DNA of 64,000 nt from Clostridiales bacterium. Its GTDB lineage: Bacteria > Bacillota > Clostridia > Christensenellales > Pumilibacteraceae. Positions within the stretch are counted from its first letter, which is position 1; every line of letters starts with the position of its first letter. Positions 44,043 through 55,100 of the stretch are shown here, piece after piece. The stretch lies in contig JAFLVG010000002.1 of NCBI GenBank assembly GCA_022508445.1, forward strand, positions 1 through 64,000, in the 5' to 3' direction. Under the pieces are notes generated by a model that saw only the letters and a list, made by a program, of their open reading frames with translations, was not told the origin of the DNA and ran no database searches. The translations under genes and the position numbers were made by a program.

Positions 44043-44296
44043 AAAAGAGAATCCCTATATCCGTCGAAGTAATATTCGGCGATGACGGCGCTATAATTCC
44101 TAAAAAGTTGTTCTATAAAGGCAGATCGTTTGAGATAGAAAAGCTTATAGGGATAAGGCGCTATTGTCCACCGGAAATATCGTGTATATCGCCAATAGAG
44201 TTTAACGCAGTAATATGTGGACTCAGAAGAAAGATATATTACGAGCAGAGTACAAACAAATGGTTTTCAATCAAAGAGTATAAATTGAGCAGTTAA
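44039..44296 (+). CDS. Small hypothetical protein coupled to the repressor
   Basis: This 85-aa protein starts at ATG 44039, overlapping the repressor stop by 4 bp. It has a short beta-rich domain (ISVEVIFGDDGAIIPKKLFYKGRSFEIEKLIGI) followed by LRRKIYYEQSTNKWFSIKEY. The pattern of strands around a Trp recalls small DNA- or protein-binding beta barrels, but I do not recognise the family. Confidence 0.7.
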   Translation: MKKRIPISVEVIFGDDGAIIPKKLFYKGRSFEIEKLIGIRRYCPPEISCISPIEFNAVICGLRRKIYYEQSTNKWFSIKEYKLSS

Positions 44297-44458
44297 GGTA
44301 TTTGTTAGCTTGGGTAGTAGTCCCGTATTCAAGCGTTTCATATACAGCAACGAACGAATTTGCTTTAATGTCGGAGTTCCTAACCGACAGAGTAAGCAGA
44401 TGAACTGGCGCGTTCGTGTGCGATTGGAAAGAAGATAATATTAAAAGGAGAGTGGATC

Positions 44459-44635
44459 ATGAAATTCGTTATGTGTCCCAAATGCGGAAAGAAACTATGT
44501 AAAGCAGAGCCTGGAACAAAAGTAGAAATCGAATGTCCGAAATGCGGCGAATTCGCATCTGTCGTTGTTGATGAAGACAGTATGCACATAAGCAAAAAAC
44601 AGACTCCGGACAAGCCTGTACCACAACGCGCCTAA
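44459..44635 (+). CDS. Com-like two-knuckle zinc-ribbon protein (58 aa)
   Basis: This 58-aa frame is preceded by AAAGGAGAG. Two CPKCG knuckles (Cys6/Cys9 and Cys26/Cys29) are spaced 16 residues apart, close to the layout of phage Com-type zinc-binding translational regulators. The tail is polar. It lies just before the leader hairpins of the transfer region and may act there, but that is inference. Confidence 0.7.
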   Translation: MKFVMCPKCGKKLCKAEPGTKVEIECPKCGEFASVVVDEDSMHISKKQTPDKPVPQRA

Positions 44636-44740
44636 TTAGGCAAAATCACAACTGAATATTTTGGGCGACGGTATTCCGTTGAAAATCGTCGCTAACGTCT
44701 TGTTATGAGGCTGGACTTGTTGAGATAGGACAAGAGGAGT

Positions 44741-44803
44741 CTGACAGACAGAGGTAATTTCCTGCATAGGGTAAATTTATTCTGTCTGTCAGGCTTCTTT
44801 TTT
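44741..44803 (+). terminator. Leader hairpin 1, terminator-like
   Basis: A perfect 12-bp stem CTGACAGACAGA (44741-44752) / TCTGTCTGTCAG (44781-44792), extendable by three pairs, has a 28-nt loop and is followed by a T-rich run to 44803. It ends transcription or attenuates it ahead of the transfer genes. Confidence 0.75.
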
Positions 44804-44814
44804 GTTGCCGTTTT

Positions 44815-44856
44815 GCCCGACTGCTTGGAGTTATCTCCACGCAGTCGGGCTTTTTC
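44815..44856 (+). terminator. Leader hairpin 2, strong terminator-like
   Basis: Stem GCCCGACTGC (44815-44824) / GCAGTCGGGC (44841-44850) encloses an inner TGGAG/CTCCA stem and is followed by TTTTT. It comes 22 bp after hairpin 1. Two terminators in a row before a large operon suggest regulated read-through. Confidence 0.8.
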
Positions 44857-44921
44857 TTTATGGGCTAAATCGTCCGATTGCGATTTTCAAAAACAAAAAT
44901 CAAAAATCGGAGGATTTAATC

Positions 44922-45371
44922 ATGGAAAAATTCAAAATTGAAGTTACCAAAAAGAACGGCGACAAGCAGACCGTTACAGTTTACTTGGACGACACAACAG
45001 CACAGTTACTTAAACAGACGGGTGACGAAAAGCTCTTGGACGCTTACTTGCAGGAAGAATATAAGGATAGTCGTAAAGCGCGACAAGATGCGTATTGGAA
45101 TCAGTCGTTGGAAGAGGACTATGAAAACGGAATCGACTATGCGGACGAACATGATTACAGCGATTATTCGTTCGACGATATGGAAGATGAGCGACTGCAA
45201 GCTGCCATTAAACAGCTAACACCCCGACAGCAAGAGATATTGCGGCTTATATACATAGAGGGTAGAACGCAAGATGATGTCGCAAAAATATTGCACAGAT
45301 CTCAACCGTCTATAAATGGAAATTTGCAGACAATTTATAAGCGAATTAAAGAGTTTTTAGAAAAAAATTAA
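44922..45371 (+). CDS. Sigma-region-4-like regulator of the element
   Basis: This 149-aa protein starts at ATG 44922 with CGGAGG upstream. A longer frame from 44802 would pass through the hairpin region. The N-terminal half is a small charged domain. Residues 95-148 are sigma-70 region 4 (AAIKQLTPRQQEILRLIYIEGRTQDDVAKILHRSQPSINGNLQTIYKRI). Such proteins are common in Bacillota conjugative elements as activators of transfer genes. The Shine-Dalgarno lies in the right arm of a weak hairpin formed with CCGATT upstream, so translation may also be controlled. Confidence 0.85.
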   Translation: MEKFKIEVTKKNGDKQTVTVYLDDTTAQLLKQTGDEKLLDAYLQEEYKDSRKARQDAYWNQSLEEDYENGIDYADEHDYSDYSFDDMEDERLQAAIKQLTPRQQEILRLIYIEGRTQDDVAKILHRSQPSINGNLQTIYKRIKEFLEKN

Positions 45372-45463
45372 AAAATTTTTTTGAAAACCCTATAATTTGC
45401 CCATTCCTACCGCTTTATAGTGAAGGGGTTTATTAAAACCTAACAAAAAAGGACGGAACACTT

Positions 45464-45805
45464 ATGGAAAACAGTAAAGTAAAAGAATTTATCCAAAGTC
45501 TTGGTGCGCCTACTCTGACAGAAAAGGATATTGCCAATATCAAAGCTCACCACGAATATCACGGGGATAAACAATTACAAATCGTCGGCGCACTGCCGCA
45601 TGGAGCGGTGTTTGTAAAAGTCGTTGATCATATCGGTTATAGCGATTCGGTAATAGACCTGCTTTGCTACGATGACGATTGCAGCGAAGATTGCTTTATT
45701 CGGAACGCAAGCGAAAGGCGAGAAATCAACTTTATAAAAAGATGGCTTAAAAGAAATCTACCGGATTACGAACTTCAAAAACTTATGGCGGAGGGAAAGC
45801 TATGA
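45464..45805 (+). CDS. Hypothetical protein of the element
   Basis: This 113-aa protein has AAGGACGG before ATG. It is a soluble alpha/beta protein with a Cys/Asp-rich patch (LLCYDDDCSEDCF) in the middle and a basic helix (INFIKRWLKRNLPDYE) near the end. It overlaps the next gene by 4 bp. No family is recognised. Confidence 0.7.
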   Translation: MENSKVKEFIQSLGAPTLTEKDIANIKAHHEYHGDKQLQIVGALPHGAVFVKVVDHIGYSDSVIDLLCYDDDCSEDCFIRNASERREINFIKRWLKRNLPDYELQKLMAEGKL

Positions 45806-46104
45806 TACAGGAAATAAGTCAAGAGGGGTATGTTCTCAAAAAGTATCCGCTTAAACAGTGGATTTACGACAACGACCACACGCAACCGTATGTCGCACGG
45901 AGAATAGGGCTTGCGCCCGACGAGTTCAAACGCAAGCTGCGCGAAAAGGAAAAGTTCAGCCCCTCGCAAATAAAGAGCCTTGTGTATCTTATGGGCGCTG
46001 AGGAAGCATTTAAGGTGTTGTACTTTCCGTCCAAGCGAAAACGCAAGAAGGTGTGGTGGAATGTGTTTGGCAAGTACAAAAGTAAGGAGGAATTGAATGA
46101 GTGA
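45802..46104 (+). CDS. Small basic HTH-like protein
   Basis: This 100-aa protein starts within the previous stop (ATGA). DNDHTQPYVARRIGLAPDEFKRKLREKEKFSPSQIKSLVYLMG has the spacing of an XRE-like helix-turn-helix. The C-terminus is strongly basic (KRKRKKVWW). It overlaps the start of the large polyvalent gene by 8 bp. It may be a regulator or accessory DNA-binding protein. Confidence 0.7.
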   Translation: MIQEISQEGYVLKKYPLKQWIYDNDHTQPYVARRIGLAPDEFKRKLREKEKFSPSQIKSLVYLMGAEEAFKVLYFPSKRKRKKVWWNVFGKYKSKEELNE

Positions 46105-49100
46105 TAATCGTTTAACTAATCGTAACGCGGCGATACAAGAAATGCTGACGGACGGTGAGAAGATAAAAGACTTCTATCGGTTTGCGGCGCAAAATCCGCA
46201 TATCAGCTTACACGACGCTTGCCAAATAGTCATCGGTCGTCCGAACGCCGGCGTTTGCTATTCGTTTGAGGAATGGAATGCTATGGGCCGCCGCATTACA
46301 CGCGGCAGCAAAGGCATTCCGTATTACGACGCGGACGGCAATAAGAAGTTTGTGTTCGACGCGACCGACACGCACGGCGAAGAAAGATATAAGCGGCTTG
46401 TGTATCCCATATCTCGAATGTTGCAGGGACTCGATGCGCTGAACGGCACTGAAAGCGACTTAAACTTGCGCGGAGATTATAGGAAAATCCACGACGGAGT
46501 TGCCAATTATCTGCGCGAAAACGGGCACTTTACCGAAGATGAAGAACGCAACCGCCTTGTTTTAGAGGGCGTAACATATTCGCTGTACTGCAAAACGGGC
46601 TTTCCGAAAAGCAACGGTATAATAATGCACGGTATGACGGGCGACCTTACGGACAACGCACAGTTGTTTAAGGATGTCTGCGCTTTGACCGATTCCTTGC
46701 ACAAAGAAATCGAAGAAGCATATATCGCCAAGCAAAACGAAGTCAAGATTATTGACGATGTGGACGAAGAAACCGTATCGGATGAGCCTATCGTTGCAGA
46801 GCAGCCTACCGCCGCGCAAGAAGAAGTCCAACCCAAAGTAGAAGAAGTTAAGCCGAAAGTAACGCCCGATTATCAAAGGTATTTGACTGCACAAGAAAAA
46901 TACCCGAAAGCAATCGTAATGATTAGACTCGGCGACTTTTACGAGATGATGGGAGAGAGCGCAAAGATAGCGTCCGACGAACTCGACTTAACGCTTACGG
47001 GGCGAAATGTAGGATTGCCCGACCGTGTTCCGATGTGTGGTGTGCCTTATCATGTGACAGATAAGTATATCGAAAAGCTGTTACAAAATCACCCCGTTGT
47101 CGTGCTTGATTACGACGGAGAAGAAAGGTATATTCAATCCCACGCCGAAGCGCTTGCACAAAGCGAACAGTCACAAGAGTCGAGTACCGAACTTTCCGAA
47201 GTTGACGGAAGCGAGTTTGCGCCGGACGAGAACGAACAACCTGACTATGTAGGTGAAATAGACACCCGATTTCCCATCGATGACGATTATAGCGATGACG
47301 AGGATTACGATTCGGACGAAGAAGATTGGGACAGCGCACTCGACATTGACGAATACGAGGAAGAAGAAAAGGAGGAAGAACGTCCACAGGTAAAGACAAA
47401 ACAAAGTAAACCAATTCAAAGCCGTAAACGCAAGGAAAAGCCGCAGCTATCTTTCTTTGATTTACTCGACGGCAAAACGCAAGAGAAAACGCCCGAAGAG
47501 CAAGTATTGGATTGGGGTATAAAGTACGGCGGCGGTATTATGGACAATAAATACCGTATATATGCCGCATACGAATCCAACCCGACCGAGAACGACTTTA
47601 TAGAACTCATAAAGAAAGAGTACGGCGGATATTACGGCGCACATTTGGGCGACAAAGAGCTGCAATGTTCAGGAACGGGCGTTAAGTACGCATTCAGAGA
47701 TAGAGAGCATCCCGAAAACGACGTTATCGTCAGTCTTAATTGGAAACAGTTGGCAATAGCAATAGCCGACCATATAGACGACAACGACTACTTCAAAGAC
47801 GGCGAGGCAGAGGAATACAAGCAATACTGCGCCGAGCGCACCGGCAGCGACGAGGAGCGCGTAAAGGCAATCGCGGATGGTGCAATACGGCACTTTACAA
47901 AGCGCAATCGCGGAACAGGCGAAAGAGATATGTACTTCGGTTCGTTACACGCCGACTATATGTACCTTCAAGCCCACGCAAGCGAGATAGAGAGGGAACT
48001 GAACAAGCGCCCCGAACTCGACAGCGCAAGAATAGAGGGAGATAAGATATATCTCAGTTTTGCCGTGCAAAAAAACCTTACGCCCGAAGAAGTAAAGATA
48101 AAGCAAATCGCGGACGCAATCATTAGTAAAGGTACGGAAAACTCTTATGAGGGAAATTGGATTTCGGACTTTTCTACTTTTGGCGCAGACGAACAGTTTG
48201 TGCGAGAACACCAAAACGAAATCGTGGGCGAGCTTGAGAGCCGTGAAGAAGTATCCGATGTAATAATCACGCCCGACGGGATTGATGTCAATTACTATAT
48301 GGACTTCTTGGTGAACGAGCTTGATGACGATTACGAAAAAGATAAGCCGACATTCAACCGTTTCAAAGAGCTTTCGGCAGAAGATAAGGCGTATTTAGAG
48401 CGATATGCAGCGCGAGATGTGCGAGAGCCGACAAACTCAATGTGGGATGAAGTACAGCATTGTACGGTAATCGCAAACGGTATCTACTCGGTATCTACGG
48501 CAGGACACGGCGGCATTATGATTGCCGCCGACCTTGCACAGCGTATTCTTTCACCCGAAGCAATAGAAGTGGGTGTGCGTGACGGCGGTTACTTTTGCTA
48601 CGAGGAGGACTGCGACCAAGATGTGCCGCTTCGTGAGTTGTACGACAAAGGCATCTTAAAGCCTACGGACGAATACTTTACACGCTGTTATGTTCGCTCG
48701 GACAAGCCGGAAGCAAAGGACGGTTTCGTGCCGTTCACCACGCTAACCGAAGAAGAAAGGAAAGAGTTTTTCAAGAATTGGGACAAAACCCTAAACGAGT
48801 CGTTACAGCGGTGGCACAACAAGTATTGGAAAGCGTATGAAAAGGAAAGCAGTAAAAACGACCACAGGCAAGAGAACACAGACCTAAATGCAGTAGGCTT
48901 TGACCAGAGCGAACTCGGCGGCGCAAAAGCAAGGTTTAGAGGAAATATCGAGGCTATAAGGTTACTCAAACGCCTTGAGCTTGCCAAACGCGATCCGACG
49001 CGTGACGAGCAAAGAACACTTGCAAAGTATGTAGGTTGGGGCGGTTTAGCAAAAGCGTTTGACGAGCGCGACGAGAATTGGCGAAGTGAATTTGCCGAAC

Positions 49101-52100
49101 TAATATCTACGCTCGATTCCGAAGATTACGATAAAGCAAAGGGCAGTGTGCTTAACGCGCACTATACAAGCAAGACCGTTATAGACGGAATTTACAAGGC
49201 GTTAGCGCGTTTCGGCGTAAAGGGCAACAACCGCATATTAGAGCCGGCAATGGGTACTGGGAACTTCTTCGGGTATATGCCCGAAGATATACGCGAGAAC
49301 GCAAGACTGTACGGCGTAGAACTCGACAACATCACCGGCAAGATAGCGCAGAAACTGTACCCGAAAGCGAACGTGCAAATCAAGGGCTTTGAGCAGACGA
49401 CCTTTTCTAATGATTACTTTGATGTGGTCGTAGGTAATGTGCCGTTTGGTGCGTACACCGTTTACGACAGTGACTATGCTCGGCAGAACTTTTACATCCA
49501 CGACTACTTCTTGGCAAAGAGCATAGACAAGCTCAAGCCAAACGGCGTTATGGCGGTCATTACAAGTACGGGAACAATGGACAAGCTAAATCCGACCGTT
49601 AGAAAGTACCTTGCCGAACGCGCCGAGCTGCTTGGTGCTATACGCTTGCCGAATAACGCATTTACGCAAACGGCAGGAACGCAGGTGGTGGCGGACATTC
49701 TGTTCTTCAAAAAGCGCGAACAGCAGGCTTATGTAGATACCGAAAACACCGAGTGGCTTTCTACCGCAAAAACGGAGCAAGGTTATGAGATAAACAACTA
49801 TTTTGTAAAGCATCCCGAAATGGTGCTTGGCGAAATGGTGCAGGAACACGGTATGTACGGCGCATTGGATGTTACCGTCAAACCCGACGGAAGAAACCTT
49901 GCGGACGCGCTTGACGAAGCGGTAAAGCAACTGCCCGAAAACTTTTACATAACGCCCGAATACTCGGAAACCGCCGAACAAGAGAGCGCCGCCGTTGACT
50001 ACAATGTGAAACCGCTTTGCTACAAGGCAGAAAACTGCAAGCTGTATATGCGTATCGGCGACAGTATGGTAGAGCAGGAAATACCTAATCGTCCTGCCGA
50101 CGCCTACGAGCGTATCTGCGCGATGATAGCACTTCGTAACGAACTCCGCTATGTATTGGACATTCAAACGGAAGGGTGTACGGACGAGAAACTGCAAGCC
50201 GAGCAACGAACGCTCAACTACCATTACGATAACTTCGTCCGCCGCTACGGAATTATAAACAGTCAGACTAACACAAGGCTGTTCAAGGACGACGGCGACA
50301 GCGCATTGTTGTTTGCTTGCGAGAACTTGTCGGACGACAAGAAAACCGCGACCAAAGCGGACGTATTCAGCAAGCGCACAATACGACCATACGCCGCGCC
50401 CATAAGCACCGACGACTGTTACGAAGCCTTGCAGATTTGTAAGAACGAGCGCGGATGTGTGGACATTTCGTACATAGAAGAGCTTACCAAAAAGGACTAC
50501 GATACCGTCCTGTTTGAACTCGGCGACGCGGTGTTCCGAAACCCATATGAAGTCAATCCCGACGATAAATACTCCGGCTTTGTAACCGCCGAAGAATACT
50601 TGTCGGGCAAGGTCGTACAAAAGCTTGAGATAGCAGAGGAGTATGCGACAACATACCCCGACGGCGGCTATGAAAAGAATGTGGAGGCATTAAAAGGCGT
50701 ACAGCCTGAGCCGTTGAAAGCATCGGAAATTTCTGTACGACTTGGCGCGAGTTGGGTGGACTCAAGGTATTACAAGCAGTTCATTTACGAGCTGTTGGAC
50801 TTGCCGACTTATTATAGGGACGCTATTCAGGTTTACTACAATCCGCACGACAGCAGTTGGCGTATTGACCGCGCTCTATATATACGCAATATGGCGTACA
50901 TGAACACGCATAGAGTTTACGGCACCGAACGCGCAGACGCATACAGGCTAATCGAGGACTGTCTGAACTTACGGGCAACGACAATACGCGATCGTATCGA
51001 GGACAGCAGCGGCGTACACTACGAGCTGAACAAAGCCGAAACTATAGCCGCGAGAGAAAAGCAGAACGCCATCAAGGAAGCGTTTAAGGATTGGATTTAC
51101 CGCGATCCCGAACGGCGCGAGGATTTAGAGCGCACATACAACGCGAAATTCAATCAGATAAGACTACCTACATACGACGGAAGTTATCTGCGCTTTCCCG
51201 AAATGAATCCGGCGATAGAGCTGAAGCCGCACCAAAAGAACGCCGTACAGCGCATTCTGACGGGCGACAACACGCTACTGCACCATGTAGTAGGTAGTGG
51301 AAAGACCTATACCATTTGCGCGTCAATAATGAAATTGCGGCAATACGGGCTTGCAAAAAAGCCGATGGTAGCCGTACCCAATCATCTTGTCGAGCAATGG
51401 GCAGGCGAGTTTAGAACGCTGTACCCGAACGCCAAAATACTTGTCGCGTCGAAGGACGATTTAGACAAGGACAACCGGCAGAAGTTTGTAAGCAAGGTGG
51501 CTATGGGCGATTGGGACGCGGTCATTATAGCGCAGAGCAGCTTTGCAAAAATACCCATTTCACGCGAACGACAGATACGGAAAATCAACGAGGAAATTGC
51601 CCGTATAGAGCAGACGATAGAACGAGCGTGGGATGAGCAAGGAATGCCGCGCGGCGCGGTCAAGAACTTGGAAAGGATTAAGAAAAGCCGCGAAGCACAA
51701 CTGCAAAAGCTCTTGGACGACAACAAGAAAGACAGCGTCCTTATATTCGAGAACTTGGGCGTGGATTACTTGTTCGTGGACGAGGCGCACTATTACAAAA
51801 ACAAATTCCTTTTCACGAAAATGAACAATGTGGCAGGAATTTCGACTGCGGCAAGCCAACGCGCAAGCGACTTGGAGTTGAAGTGCGAGTACATCAACGA
51901 ATTGCACGGCGGCGACAGAGGTGTCGTGTTTGCGACCGGTACGCCTATATCCAACAGTATGACCGAGATGTACACAATGCAAAGTTACTTGCAGCAACGG
52001 ACTTTGCAGGAACTCGGCATTACTTACTTCGACGGATGGGCGGCAGACTTCGGCGAAACGGTTACGAGCCTTGAGATGACACCTTCGGGGCAAGGTTACA

Positions 52101-55100
52101 AGCCGAAAACGCGGTTTAGCAGGTTTACGAACTTGCCCGAACTTCTTACATTGTACCGCAGTTTTGCCGATGTGCAGACGAGCGATATGGTCAAGCTCGA
52201 TGTGCCGGATGTGGATCGGAAAGTCGTGTCGCTTAAACCGAGCGACGAAGTCTTGCAGCTTGCAGACGAGATAGCCGACCGCGCCGAGCAAATAAGTCTT
52301 GGTAATGTCGCGCCCGAAATAGACAATATGTTAAAGGTCACTTCGGACGGAAAGAAACTCGCGCTTGATCCGCGCTGCTACGAAAGAGGTGCGGCAGACG
52401 AGCAAGGCAGTAAGCTCAATGTGTGTGCGGACAATATCGTCGAGATATGGAACGAAACGCACGACACCAAAGCCACGCAGATTGTCTTTTGCGACTTGTC
52501 AACGCCGAAGAAAGCGTTTGAGGACTATGTGTACGGTGTGGATTTCGATGTGTACAACGACTTAAAATATAAGCTCGTGCAACGCGGAATACCGCCCGAA
52601 CAGATTGCATTCATTCACGACGCGAACAGCGACCAGCAAAAGCAAGCCTTGTTCGATAAAGTCAACTCAGGCACGATAAGAGTTCTAATAGGCAGTACGG
52701 AAAAGTGCGGTGCCGGGACGAATGTGCAAGAGCGGCTAATCGCTTTGCACCATCTCGACACGCCGTATAGACCGTCGGATATGCAACAGCGCGAGGGACG
52801 CATCATTCGTCAGGGCAACACGAACAGCGAGGTAAAGATTTTCACCTATGTCAAAGAGCGCACGTTCGATAGCTACTCTTATCAGATACTTGAGAACAAA
52901 CAGCGCTTTATATCCCAAATTGACAGGGGCGACCTTACTGTGCGCGAAGCGGACGATATAGACGAAACTACCTTGACCTATGCCGAGATAAAGGCAATTA
53001 CCGCCGCCAACCCAAAGATAAAGCAGAAAATGGAAGTGGATGCGGAAGTAGCTCGGTTGCGTGTATTGGAAGGACAGTACAAAAAGAATCTGTACGCGTT
53101 GCAGGACAAAGTGCGTAAAACCTTGCCCGAAGATATACAGCGGCAAACGCTGTACTTATCTCACTTGCGCGAGGACATAGCGACCGTAAAGGCAAACCAC
53201 AGCACCGATCCCGAACAGTTCAAGATAAGCGTTATGGGCAAAGTCTATACCGACAGAAAAGAGGGCGGCTTGGCTTTAATGAACGCACTTCATTCTAACA
53301 AGACGGATACAGTGGTCGGCGAATACGCAGGGCTAAAAATCAGCCTAAATCCGATGGTAATGTTAGTGGGTGAACGCTCGGTGACACTATCCGGCGTAGG
53401 CAGATACAGCATGGACATCGGCGAGAGCGCAAGCGGCCTTATAACCCGACTTGACAACTTCTGCAAGGAATTTCCGGAACGCGAACAGCGAGCCACAAGC
53501 AGACTGCAACAGCTTCAGAACGACTTGTCTATTGCCCAAGAGGAGATCAAGAAACCGTTTGAACACGCCGAAAGACTGTCCGAGCTAATCAAGCAGCAAG
53601 GCGAACTCAATGCCGAATTGGATATAGGAAAGCAAGAGGAGGTAATAATGGACGACGGCAAAGAGGAAAACATCGTGGCAGACACTGCGGACGACGCGGC
53701 AAAGCAAGCGCCGGAGAGAAAAATCACGCTACCCACGCGCAAGAAACGACCGCGCAAGACTCTCGGAACGACAAATACCGAGCTGTATAAAAAGCGGAAA
53801 GAGCAAAACCCGACGGCTTATGTGTTTATCGGCAATGGGGATAACTACGAGATTTACGGTGAACAAGCCGTAGCACTCGCAACAGGGTACGAACTGCCGC
53901 TCATTACTGACAAGTTTGACGGCAGAGAGGAACAAGTGCTTTCGCTCGATTCGGAGATGTTCGATTTGGTCATACCGGATTTGGCGGAACAAGGCTACAA
54001 AACGGTTTTCATAGAGCCGTTAGAAGAAATAAAGGAGGACACATTTATAGACAACGAAGATAAGGTAGCCGCTATGGAAGTGGCAATATTGCCCGACTAT
54101 ACCATCGGGCAGGACGAAATGCACGAAGCAGGGTACACATGGGATGGAATGCTGCCGTTACGCAAGCGCACAGCGAAAACGCTTGTCGGACTTGGACTGC
54201 CTATTGTCGAGCTTAAAGGCGACGATACCGAAAGCAAAGTCACGACCGCAGAACAAGTAGAACGCGGCGGAAAACTGTTCGGCATAGAGAAGCCTGATTG
54301 GAACGAGTTTATTGCTTCCGAAAGGGGCAAAGCGTTCTTGACAGCGAGATTGTTGCTTTGCCAAGCGGTACGCAAGGAAGTGAACGAAGAAATGAGTTCT
54401 TTTGACGCTCGATTTGTGGACGCGCTTTCGGACGGCAACTTTACGGAACGCGCCGCGCATGAAAAGTATCTGCAAGGTACTAAGCGCCCTGATGCCGAGC
54501 AAATCAAGCCGTTCTTCAAAGACTTGCTCGAAGATTATACGGTAAAATTCGGCAGCATACCGCTTGAGGAATACGGTTGGGAACTACACAATGTCCGCGA
54601 TGACCTTGCAAAGTTTATACCCGACGAGGAGATAAGCAAGTACGCACAAGAGATAGCAGGGGCAGCGAAGTCGCAAGAGCAAGAAGCGGAATTGCGTGTG
54701 GAAGTGAGCAAGTACACGCCGTTGGAACAAAAGGTTAAGGATAGTGTCGAAGCGGAGTATAAGGCGTTCTACGACGAGGAAGTCAAGAAAACGCCCGAAG
54801 AACTCATAAACAAAGACAACTACAAAATCCGATTCTTCAACGAGCTGTCCGTATTCTTGGGTGACGACATCAACGACAATCTGTACGGTAGGGACTTACA
54901 AGCTCTTTTGGAAGATTCGCCGCATATCTTGGACTCACTTTACGACTTTTATTTGGGGTACGAGTACGGAAGCATTAACAACTATTCGGATGTAAAAGAC
55001 CTTATAGAAGCGTACAACGACAAGTACCACGAAGAGATAATCGCAGATAGGTACGAGTGGAACGAGGGCGGTTTCGACAACAAAGCGCCGGTTTATTTCG

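Noticed and set aside
49586..50620. Long open frame (344 codons) on the minus strand opposite the giant gene
   Set aside because: It has no ribosome site and a Val/Phe/Arg-rich composition typical of a mirror frame. The plus strand encodes clear methylase and helicase motifs there.
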